A stretch of 64,000 bases of DNA from Guyanagaster necrorhizus. Lineage: Eukaryota > Basidiomycota > Agaricomycetes > Agaricales > Physalacriaceae. Both the position numbers and the translations under genes were made by a program. Below, piece by piece: positions 46,787 to 57,544 of this stretch (position 1 is the first letter of the stretch; the number at the start of each line of letters is the position of its first letter). The DNA is taken from positions 231,968 to 295,967 of the forward strand of contig NW_025064880.1 in assembly GCF_019112545.1 (NCBI RefSeq). The letters run 5' to 3'. The notes below the pieces were generated by a model, which was given only the letters and a program-made list of their open reading frames with translations, was not told where the DNA came from and did not search any database.

Positions 46787-49700
46787 ATGCCCCCTTTCAA
46801 CAGTGACAACTCTAACTTCAATCATGAGTTCTTCGAACTCCTCTCTTCTATCATCAGAACATTGATTGACTTATTGATGATCATCCAGCTGTGCCAAGGA
46901 TGCTATTCCATTACCATCTAGGCCATCAAACACTATCAAGAATTTCAAAACATCCAATGCATACTACAAAACATAACCCTTGATCTCCCACTATATGATA
47001 TCTCAGAATCCCAATGAATGACCTACCAGCCTCCAGAAGCTGAGCATAGTGGCTCACATCAGGGGAATAGTCAGGAAGAAGAGGAAAGACAACACTCCTT
47101 CTGATCTGGAGATCAGCACCCTCACATGCCAGGAGGACATGGAATTCTTATACCAGATACAGTCTCCAACCATAAGGACTAGAACCTCTCAGAAGACTTC
47201 TTCCAGCAGTCTCTCTCTCTCAGTCAATCTTTCACCTCCCATATCCATGGGATTGCCAACTATGCCCAGGACTCTCTTGATGCCTCTCAGATGGCTTCAA
47301 GATCCCATGCACTGACACCTGGAAGCCAGTCTCATGGCTCTCATCCCCTCACAATCATCAGCATTCAGATGGAGGAAAACACCTAGTATAACAATGAGCA
47401 AAGATGATGAAAACTATGAGAAGAAACCATATGCTGATACTTCCCAACCTGGGACTTTACCATTCTCTTCAATTATGATGACACCATCTGACAGGAAGAG
47501 CATAGGCAGCAGAATAAGCTGCAGCCAATATGCAGTAAGCCTAAGGGCTGAATCGCAGTGGAAGAGTCCCAAAGGAGGATGGCCACTGAGTATGATAAGC
47601 AGAACAGGAACCATTAGTGAGAGGTGGAAAGAGACAGACTGGCCAGGGCCAATGTCTCCAACTGGTATGGACTTTGATCAGAAGTTGCCAGCATACTCAC
47701 ACCAGTATGAGTGGACCCCTCCTCCCCTATCTTTAGAGAACTCAGCACTTTATGAAGCAGAACTCCTGAATACTAGGCCGATGGCACCTAGACTAGGAGG
47801 GGTCACAGACCCCTAACCCCACAATATCCTCCATCTCAACAAACTTCCAGTGCTGACTCTGCATTTGGGAGTGATAAGTCCATCTTTGGACACTACAGAC
47901 TTCGAGTCCCTGATAATGCCTATATCTCCACTCATGCACTCTAAGGAGTTCTCAAGAGTAGGGTCATCAGACAGCTTATCAATAACAACTATCAGCAGAA
48001 CGTCTGCCTCTATCATGAGTGAGTGGAGATGACAAGAGCAGCTGGAGGAAACTGGTATGACTCCAGTATTGGCAGTCAACCTGCTACTGCCTATGACAAT
48101 ACACCAGATCCTTCAACCACTGGGCTGAGCATTTAGCCAGGGCAGCAAAGCAACAATACAGCAAGGGAGAGTAGAGAGTTTCTATGACCTGCCTGCCACT
48201 TCTCTTCTTGAGGAGGAAGAGGGTGACAAGGACATGGAGGCAGAGGAAACTGAGAGTAGTGATCCACCCTGCTCTGGAGGAGGATTCCCATATGAGACTA
48301 CTGATGAAGAAGAATTGAAGCAGAAAATAAAGAAGGCAAGAATGCAGGAGTATTAGGAATATTATCTGCAAGGGATAACCTTCTTATGGTGAGATGCTAC
48401 TTGGATAGCATCACAATTAGGACAATTATATCTTCATTCTACAACTAATGAACAAACAGAAATTCTGAGGTATGCAGCAACAGACTACACCACAATCCAG
48501 TATAACACAAGGCACTCCGAAGACCAGATTCAAAGACTGCTGGCATATCAGATGCCGACACCTGTACATCCAATGCTGCCATCTCCATCCATAACCCTGA
48601 GATGAGCCATATACACAGCCCCATCTATCTGAAGCATCTTTTTGTACTCCATCCCTTCACTCTGATCAACAGCAACTCAGCAGTCACAATCACAACTACT
48701 GCCAAAAAAAAGACCAATTGGCTATCAAAACCTCTGAACTGGCAAAGGAAGCAGATTGCTGGGGGTACAACCCCCACCTGACAAAGCTATGGGAAGTAAT
48801 ACAGGGAAAGAACCAATCCAGGATGATCCAGAGACAGTATGATTAGGCTTTACTATTTGGGATAGAGTCATTGTCCAGAAGGAAGAACTACCCCTCAGAA
48901 GTCCAGTCACTAATAACAACTTGCTCCATTCATTTTCAGAACCTTTGCATGAGTGGTGATGACCCTCATTCTCTGATTGGCGCAACCTAATGAGCACACT
49001 ACCCTATAATGCAGCTATTCTCTAGTGCTGCTCTAATCTCTTATGAAAGCCCCACTCTTTTAAAGGAGCATCCAACGACATTGATTGATTCATCATTGAC
49101 TGCAAACAATATTTTGAGGTCTATATAGGGTACCTGGGGACTGATATGAATAAAGTTGCCTTTGTAGTCTCATACCTCAAGGAGAAAGCCAAAAATTGGT
49201 GAATCCTCATTTCCTCCAACTTCTGATTGATGACTTGAGAACACTATCACTATCTCTCATGGCCAGTATTTAAACAAATGCTGCATGACAAGTTCATCGA
49301 TCCAGCAGTATAAGAAGTACACAAACAGAAGATTAAGGAGTACAAAATGGGGGACAAGGCTGCCATAAACTACTTCAATGAGCTAGAACACCTTGCAAAG
49401 CTCACTGGCATTTGGGAAGATGTAGCAAACAATGGGCAAATAGTTGAAGCCTTCAAGTGAGGAGTTTTCTCTTTATACATTATGATGATCTCAGCAATCA
49501 GTGTCAAAATCTTAATGCTAAACAGTTATAATGAATGGAAGAAATGGGTTATCAAGATGTACAAAGAATGACAAAGGCAGAAAGCAGAATCCATAACACT
49601 GCAAAAATATTCCAAGAAGTCAACACTATCAACTTTGAATAAAGTGTCAGAGACAACTGCCAGGAAATCACCAGAATCCTCTATGACCCTGACTTATGGT

Positions 49701-49943
49701 GCCTAAAAAACTGGAACTAAGATGATATATACTGGGACCAAGAAACCAATGGATATTGATCGCATGAAGAAAGAAGAGAAATATTTCAATTATAGACAAA
49801 AGGGCCATATGGCAAAGAACTGCCTGAAGAAGCAGCAAACTCACAAAGACATTCGAGCCCAAATTGCCAAGTTACAGAAAGAAGATGAAGAACTTGGAAA
49901 GGAGACCAAAGTGAAGGAGGTAAAAGAAGGGGCTGACCAGTGA
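46787..49943 (+). pseudogene. E12 gag, giant Gag (~1,050 residues)
   Basis: ATG at 46787-46789. Residues ~15-40: FFELLSSIIRTLIDLLMIIQ. An open stretch 47049-47315 and another 47334-47816 cover Ser/Pro-rich and Arg/Glu/Gln coiled-coil-like regions. Acidic block near 48225-48330. The Retrotrans_gag-like part at about 49060-49590 contains DTD-free but recognisable CKQYFEVYIGYLGTDMNKVA and YFNELEHLAKLTGIWED. The knuckle at 49781-49822 reads YFNYRQKGHMAKNC: two zinc Cys are now Tyr. A heptad-like tail (IRAQIAKLQKEDEELGKET) precedes TGA 49941-49943. Roughly twice the usual Gag length of the class. Confidence 0.82.
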
Positions 49944-52900
49944 GCGATTTCATTGGGCTGGCCAAAGAACTTTATGGTGTGCAATCTCTAGTCACTAGCC
50001 AGACTAAAAAAGCCTCTGTAGTTATGCTTATGCCTATTTATATCATGCATTCGAATATACCACTGAGTAAAACTCTGCACACCAAAGAATCGCAAAAGAA
50101 AACTCAACCACCTTCAGGCTGAACAGGAGCAGAGGGCCCTAATACCTGGCTCAAACCATTTAACACTGAATGGACCTGGTGAGCCATCAAAGAAGCCAAG
50201 GATAAGGCAACAGCCAAGGCAGTACTCAAAAATTAGGTCCACCAAACTTGAACTAAAGAAATCATTAATGAAATGGTGGAAAAGATGAAAAAGACTGAGC
50301 GATGTCAAGCCTTAGAGTGGCTTGATGAACTACAAGGACCATGAAAGTTCATCCAGTGGTCCAAGGCAACTGGATGAGACTTACTTACCAAAGCCCAAAT
50401 CGAAACCCTCACATCCTATTTCACCCATGCCATAACTGCACTCATTAATAGCAGATGCACAGGGAGCTCTATCAATCATGCTTTTGTTGATAAGCACAAA
50501 CTTCTAACCTGAGCCATGGCAGCTCTAATCCCAGTCTATAATGCTGATGGAACAAAAAACCAAGCTGGTTCAATCACTGAGTTTGTTGAACTTAGACTCA
50601 CAATCAGCAATCACTCAGAATGAATCAACCTAGCTATCATAGATCTTGGAACCAAGGAGGTTTTTCTTGGCCACAATTAGCTCATACATCACAATCTGCT
50701 GATCAACTGGAAGACTAGGCAAATCACATTCACTAGGTGCCAGTGCCAGAAAATCCTGTTTGAACTCTCTGACAAAGATTCTGACAATTGATAGGATGAG
50801 GAGATGGAGGATGGAGAAACAATCCTCACCATGGATCTTCAGAAGGAACTGCATATTTGTGCAATACATCATGCCAATAACCTGGCCGCTAAGGCCAACA
50901 AACAGAAGGCAGAAAAAACCTTTGAAGAAATGGTACCTGACTGAGCACATGACTTCAAAGACTTATTCGAGAAAGAGAGTTTTGATGAGTTGCTTGAGCT
51001 CATTCTGAATGCAAATGCCAACCTAGATTGCAAGACATATCCACTTAGCATCTCTGAACAATAAGAACTTGACAAGTTTCTAGATGAGAACTTGTCCAGT
51101 GGGTGCATCAGACCCTTCAAGTCCCTAATAGCATCACCATTCTTCTTCATCAAGAAGAAGGATGGTAAACTCTGACCAGTCTAAGACTACTGGAAACTTA
51201 ACAAAATGACCATCAGAAACCGATATCTCTTTCTGTTGATTTCCAAGTTAATGGACAAACTCTGAGGTGCTAAATACTACACTAAGCTCAATATCTGGTG
51301 AGGGTACAACAATGTCCACATTAAAGAGGGAGATGAGTGGAAGGTGGTATTCAGGATAAACCAGAGGCTGTTTGAACCAACAGTTATGTTTTTTGGACTC
51401 ACTAATTCCCCTGTGACATTCCAGTGGATGATGAACAACATATTCAAAGACCTCATCACCACTAGGAAGGTCACCATCTATCTCAACAATATTCTTATCA
51501 TGTCCAAAACAAAGAAGGAACATAGGAAGCTAGTATGACAAGTACTAGCTCTCATGCAGAAACACAAGTTATTCCTCAAAGCCAAGAAGTGCAAATTTGA
51601 GGTACTTGAAATAAAGTACCTAAGAGTGATCATCTTGGAAGGAAGCATTCAGATGGATTCCATTAAGGTTGCAGGAGTAATAGAGTGGCCAGAACTAATC
51701 AGAAAAAAGGAGCTGCAATCATTCCTTGGATTCATGAACTTCTACCAATGTTTCATCTGGGATTACAGCAAGATAGTTCACCCAATAATGCAGCTAACCA
51801 GCATTGCCCCTTGGACTTGGAGTCTCTCTCAGCAGATTGCCTTTAATGACCTAAAACAGTGATTAGCTGAGGATGTCATACTTGCCATCCTGACACAAGA
51901 AGGAAGGTTTCAAGTCAAGGCTGACTTGAGCAAGAGAGCCATTGGGGCTGTACTATCCCAAGAGCAAGACAGTAAATGGTGACCAGTCGCATTCCTGTCA
52001 AAAGTGCTCACTATTACAGAGCGAAACAATAAAATATATGATAAAAAACTCCTCGCTATTATGCTCGCACTTGAGGAATGATGACATTACCTAATCAGAG
52101 CAACTGAGATCTTTGAAATCTAGACTGATCATCAAAATCTCCAATATTTCTGACAGTCTCAGAAACTGAACTGTCAACAGGCAAGATGAGTCATGGAACT
52201 GAGTCAGTATTAATACATGCTTCACCATAAAGTGGGTACTGCCAACAAAAAGGCTGACCTACTCAGCTGAAGGACAGATCATGATCAAGGAGGGACTGAT
52301 AACAAAGGGGTGACATTACTACACCTCAAATATTTCAGGGCTATGATAATGCCAATAGAGGAGGAAATCCATGAGCACATAAAAAGTGCAACTCATGACA
52401 GTCACAAGTGGGACCAATGGATAGCCCTCTCTCTTAACCATAAACAAGGAATGACAAAGGAAGGGAGACTGATCTACTATGATGGACGAATCTACATTCT
52501 CAGAGATCAGAGACTCCAAGGTAAGATCATCGCTACTTGCCATGACCATGCCATGGCTGGCCATCCCAGCATAGCCAAGACTAAAAAACTAATACTATGA
52601 GAATATTAGTGGCCTAAGATAGGCAATGACATTACTATGTACATTAAAGCATGCAAAGTCTGTCAACAGGAAAAATCATCAATGCAGGCCTGACCCACTC
52701 TCCTATATCTGAATAAAGTCTCATCTTCATCATGGACTCACATCTTGGTCAATATGATCATTGGATTACCAAACTGTAACAGATATGATGCAATTATCAT
52801 TATAGTCAATCAATTTTTGAAAGTGATCATTCTGATCACTTGCTTGACCAAACTAACTTCGGAAGACTGGGCAAAAATCCTATGAGATGAGGTTTATGCA

Positions 52901-53820
52901 AAATACAGTATGCTGCAGATCATTATTTCAGATAGGGGATTACAATTCATCTCCAAGTTCTTGGACAACCTCTATTGACTCCTACATATCAAGTGCAACA
53001 CATTAACTGCATACCACCCACAGACTGATGGACAGATAGAACATGTCAACCAGGAAGTCAAGAAGTATCTCTAACTTTTCATCAACTACTGGCAAGACAA
53101 CTGGATAGAATGGCTGGCTCTTGCAGCCTTCCAACACAACAACCAAGTTCATTCAGCAACAGAGAAAACACCATTCTTTGTCAATCATAGGTGATACCCA
53201 AATGTTGCTCAAACAGAATGACACTGGATAACCACACCTGCTTCCATGGATTTCACCTCCACAATGGCAAAGATCCATGCTGAAGCAAAAGCAGTGCTGG
53301 AGAAAGCTGCCACATCCATAAAGACACAATATGACAAACACTGTTGACCAGCTCACACATACTCAATTAATAATAAGGTATAGCTGGACACCACCAACCT
53401 TCATCTACTATGACTAAAGCAAAAACTTGCTGACAAATAAACAGGCCCCTTCCAAGTTATCTCAAAGGTCAGCACAAGTGCATATAAACTCCATCTACTA
53501 GTCTCTTAAAAAATCTACAATGTCTTCAATAAGGCATTGCTATCCTCTTATATTGTGCCAGTCTTCTCTAACTAGGACAAGCTGCCACTACTGCTACCAG
53601 ACCTGATTGACAATAAAGAACACTATGAAGTTGATCAGGTCCTGAACTATAAACTATGCAAAATCAGAGCAAAAGATGGAGAAATGACAACAATGGTTGA
53701 TTATCTTGTCAGCTGGAAAGGCTATGGTCCTGAATCCAATCAGTGGATCAATGAGAAACTGATGAACACCAATGAGGCAATCTGCAACTATAAATTATCT
53801 CTAAATTAAGCTATCAGAAT
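49940..53820 (+). pseudogene. E12 pol (PR-RT-RNase H-IN-chromodomain), broken
   Basis: Opens in the -1 frame with GTG overlapping the gag TGA. N-terminal segment to ~50395; protease with ALINSR at 50437-50460 (catalytic Asp now Asn), then the YNADGTKNQAGS and FLGHN blocks; RT about 51090-51870 with YLNN (51479-51490), both catalytic Asp lost; RNase H 51880-52290; integrase 52480-53560, where the first Asp block reads LVNMIIGLP (Asp to Asn) while SDRGLQF and QIEHVNQEVKKYL keep Asp and Glu; chromodomain 53600-53810 (KEHYEVDQVL, YLVSWKGYGPESNQW), the best-preserved one here. Confidence 0.9.
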
Positions 53821-53829
53821 GATAGTCTT

Positions 53830-53842
53830 AAGGAGGGGGTAA
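53830..53842 (+). promoter_or_regulatory. E12 polypurine tract
   Basis: AAGGAGGGGGTAA directly before the 3' LTR, the expected primer for plus-strand synthesis. The same tract adjoins the 3' LTRs of E7, E8, E14 and E15. Confidence 0.8.
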
Positions 53843-54300
53843 TATTATAATTTTTTTTCTTTTTTTTTATTTAAACCCCTATTTATGCTTAGTCAAGGCA
53901 TCAAGAACAAGCACTTAGGACCATAGGATAGGCTTAGTCATCACAACAGGCTGACCTCACTATGATTCTCCAATGCAACTGACATCTAATGACAAATGCA
54001 TAATCAGCCTTTTATGTACAGTAATGATGCTCAAGAACAATGAGCATTCAGGATAGAGAAACACACAATAAGTCCAGGTATTAATAGCAAACCATGTACT
54101 ATATTTAAGAAGGCTCACTCTCACTGGTAATCTCCAGCTTTGAGCTAAAGTTTATTTATATCATTCTACTCTCAAGCCGAATCCTTGGCCTTGTGACACA
54201 CTGACTGCAAATCACATCAGTGAACTCAGATGACTACCCAAAGTGTGAGATAGCTTCTGTTTATCATGTGGTTTTGCTTACATGATGCTTAGATCTAACA
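53843..54300 (+). repeat. E12 3' LTR (458 bp)
   Basis: Starts TATTATAATTTT where the partner starts TGTTACAATTTT, and ends AGATCTAACA. By eye, almost all differences from the 5' LTR are transitions. Confidence 0.94.
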
Positions 54301-54696
54301 CTAAAGATAACTCCAAGGTGGTTCACCTCAGGTTCACTATCAGAAATGGAGTAATAGTCTGAAAGAAGGCTACCCTGCAGAAAAGCTTCATTGCCAATAA
54401 CAATTCTCTTCATTCTTTCTCTAAGCCCTCAAGTGAATGGTGTTATTGTCTGCCATTCAATGAATATCCTAATCCAATGAGCATGCTACCTCAAAATGCT
54501 GTTATATTACAGTATAAGCCTGACTTACTCCAAACTCTCTGCTTATTTAAGAGCATCTCTGATGACATTGATTGATTTCTGATCAACTGTGAACAATATT
54601 TCAAGGTCTATATTATCTATCTTGAGACTGACATAAACAAAGTAGTCTTTATGGCCTTTTACTTCAAGAGCAAGGCTAAATAATAGTGGACCCTCA
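54301..54696 (+). pseudogene. E11 gag, continuation
   Basis: Resumes after E12 with KDNSKVVHLRFTIRNGVIV, as in the matching position of E12 and E7 gag. It then runs into the Retrotrans_gag start (SDDIDXFLINCEQYFKVYII, X = stop) and is cut by E13 after CCTCA (54692-54696). Confidence 0.78.
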
Positions 54697-55212
54697 TGTT
54701 AGATCCAAGCTGCATGTGATCTTAGACACATAATAAACTGATGTTACTTTGCACTTAGAGTAGAATGTCAGAGTTCACTGATGTGAATATGGATCATAAT
54801 GCAACAAGACCTTGAGATTGGCTTGAGAGTAGAATAGTATGTGAATAAACTTTAGCTCAAAGCTGGATTTCTCCAGTGAGAGCTGCTCTATTTATATACA
54901 TAATGTGAGACTCCTATAAATACTACTGCTAGTTGTATTACTGTCTGTTATTATGTTTGTTATCTTTGAGTATTGTTACTATCTATAATAGTGTTATTGT
55001 GCATCATCAGGCAATACTGTTGTGTCAAGGGACAATGACTAACTAGACATTATTGTGATGACTAAGCCTAGTCCCACAGTCTTAAGTGTTGGTTTTTGGC
55101 ACTCTGACTAAGCATAAATAGGGGTTAAAAGGGAAAAAGTAGAAAAATCATAATATTACCCTCTTGTTAAGACTATCATCTTGATAGTTAACTTAAGGAT
55201 GATTTATATTTG
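54697..55212 (-). repeat. E13: Gypsy 3' LTR with 57-bp internal stub
   Basis: LTR 54697-55155 (TGTTAGATCC...TCATAATA, 459 bp). Then 55156-55212 holds the polypurine tract region (TTACCCTCTTGTTAAG) and the tail of pol after the chromodomain. E14 interrupts after ATTTG (55208-55212). The remaining body must lie right of the window. The predicted partner of CCTCA is also there. Confidence 0.9.
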
Positions 55213-55668
55213 TGTTAGGCTCAAGCCACACATGATCAACTTTAGCATGTGATAAACTAACATGGCTTCACATTCGAGCCTTCTATTAGAGTTCACTTTT
55301 ATATATCAGTATTGACTTCCTGTGCTTCAAGGCTTTGTATGACTAGCTTGAGAGTAGAATGAGATGGAATAAACTTTAGCTTGAAGCTGAGGATTTACCA
55401 GCAAGAGTGAGCTCCTTAAATACTGTACAAGGCTTGCTAATAATACTACATACTTATTGTGCATTTCTCTGTCTTGGTGCTCATTGTTCTTGAGCATTAC
55501 TACTGTACATAAAAGGTTGATTGTGCATCATCAGGCAATGTTATTGCATTGAAAGACAATGATGAACTTGGCTAGTTGTGATGACTAAGCCTTATCCCAC
55601 AGTCTTTAAGTGCTCATTTTAGCACCCTGACTAAGCATAAATAGGAGTTAGTTGAAGAAATTGTAACA
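55213..55668 (-). repeat. E14 3' LTR (456 bp)
   Basis: TGTTAGGCTC...ATTGTAACA, followed at 55669 by the polypurine tract TTACCCCCTCCTTAAG. Left flank ATTTG. Confidence 0.93.
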
Positions 55669-55699
55669 TTACCCCCTCCTTAAGACTATCATCCTGATA

Positions 55700-57052
55700 G
55701 CTTAATTTAGGGATAATTTGTAGTCCTATATTGTGTTGTTGGTGCTCATAAGTTTTTTGTTTACCCACTGATTGGATTCCAGTCCATATCTCTTCCAGCT
55801 AACTAGGTAGTCAACTGTTGTCATCATCTCATCTCTCTTTGCTCTGATTTTTCATAGTTTATAGTTTAAGACCTGGTTGATTTCGTAGTGTTCTTCATCA
55901 TCAATAAGGTCTGAGGGTGGAGATGGGGGTTATTTCTAGTTAGAAAATGCTGAGGCAATATAAGGAGTTAACAATGTCTCATTAAAGACATCATGAATTT
56001 TCTAAGTCAGTGGTAGTCAGAGTTTGTATGTGCTTACTCTGATCTTCAAGATTATCTGAAAGGGGCCAGTGCATTTGTCTGCTAATTTACATTTGGGACA
56101 TGGCAAATGAAGGTTGGTGGTGTTCAGCCATACTTTGTCATTAATAAAATAGTTATGAGCTGGCCATCAATGTTTATCATACTGGGTTTTCATGGTTGTA
56201 GCAGCCTTGGTTTCTGTATGGATTTTTGCCATCATGATGGCAAAGTCTGTGGATGTGAGGGTGGTAGTTCAGTATCATTCTGTTTGTATGACATTTGGAT
56301 GTCATCTGTGATTTATGAAGAATAGTGTTTTTCCTGTTGCTAAGTGGACTCAGTTATTGTGTTAGAAGATAGTGAGAGCTAGCCATTCCATCCAATCATC
56401 TTGTCAATAGTTAATGAATAAACAGAGATACTTTTTGACTTCTTAGTTTGTATGCTCTATTTGTCTATTAGTTTGGGGATGATAGGCAGTTGATGCATTG
56501 CACTTGATATTTAGGAGGCAATAAAGATCATCCAAGAACTTGAAGATGAACTGAGATCTCCTGTCCAAGATAACTATTTGTGGCATATCATATTTAGCAT
56601 AAACCTCATCTCATAGGATTTTTGTCCACCTTTTGGAAGTCAGTTCTGTTGAACAGGTGATCAGGATGATTGCTTTTGAGAATTGATCAACTATAATAAT
56701 GATGGTGTCATAATTATTGCAGTCTGGTAATCTGATGATCATGTCAACAAAAATATGGATCTATGGTGATGACAGGACCTCATTCAGATAGAGCAGCATG
56801 GCTCAGACCTGTGTCAATGATTTGCCTTACTGACAGACTTTACATGCCTTGATATATGCAGTAATATTATTTCCCATCTTGGGCCACCAGTATTCTTGTA
56901 ATACCAGTTCCTTAGTTTTGGCAATGCTAGGGTGACCAGCAGTGGCATGATCATGGCAAGTGGTGATGATCTCACCACATAAACTTTGATCTCAGAGAAT
57001 GTAAATTTGTCTGTCATAATAGATTAGTCCTGTCTCTCTGACCATCCCTCAT
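55700..57052 (-). pseudogene. E14 pol 3' part (integrase and chromodomain)
   Basis: Chromodomain about 55720-55920 (minus strand: DDEEHYEI and WKRYG-like blocks), then integrase to 57052, with the HHCC end CKVCQ near 56830, the first-Asp block near 56730-56760 and the second near 56570. The region just before the integrase zinc part (IYYDRQIYI) is the last piece before E15 interrupts after CTCAT (57048-57052). Stops are frequent. Other domains are displaced beyond the window. Confidence 0.82.
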
Positions 57053-57508
57053 TGTTAGATCTAAGTGTCATGTGGATCTAAACACATGATAAGCAGATGT
57101 CTCTTTGCACTTCAAGGGATCACCTGGGTTCACTGATTGTATCTTTGGGTCAATGTGTCACAAGGCCACAGTAATGGCTTGAGAGTAGAATGGTATAGTT
57201 ATAAACTTTAGCTCGAAGCTGGAGTATCCCAGCGATGAGCAAGCTTCTTAAATACTGTTCATGCTGTGCTAATAATATGAAGTACTTATTGTAGTTTCCT
57301 CTGTCTGTTGTACTCGTTGTCCTTAAGCATCATTGTTATACATAAAAGGGCTTTTGTGTCATTGAGCATCATCATGAGTTACTCGAAAGGATGGTTGTCA
57401 TTTGGGTGACTAAGCCATCTCCCACAATAAGCAATTGGTCTAGACTTTATGACTAAGCATAAATAGGGGTGTGATGTGAAAAGAAAGAATAAGTAGAAAA
57501 TCATAATA
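57053..57508 (-). repeat. E15 3' LTR (456 bp)
   Basis: TGTTAGATCT...TCATAATA. The self-primer (57220-57208) reads AGCTTCGAGCTAA, still with its CG, 34 nt after TATTTAAG (57254-57247). Two TGACTAA motifs (about 57407 and 57455). A polypurine tract abuts at 57509. Confidence 0.94.
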
Positions 57509-57544
57509 TTACCCCCTCCTTAAGACCATCGTCCTGATAGTTTA

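Larger units (their letters stand above)
46274..54300 (+). mobile_element. E12: complete Gypsy chromovirus (8.03 kb)
   Basis: LTRs 46274-46730 and 53843-54300, duplication TTAAA (46269-46273) / CTAAA (54301-54305), one transition apart. All genes are present with no nested insertion, so this is the best copy for reading the family layout: gag 46787-49943, pol 49940-53820, polypurine tract, LTR. Many stops and active-site changes show it is dead. Confidence 0.95.
43613..54696 (+). mobile_element. E11: Gypsy element, 5' part, holding E12
   Basis: Comprises LTR 43613-44063, leader and gag 44064-46273, then gag resuming at 54306 after E12, until E13 interrupts at 54697. Pol is not in the window. 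5' flank AAGAG (43608-43612). Low CG content. Confidence 0.88.
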
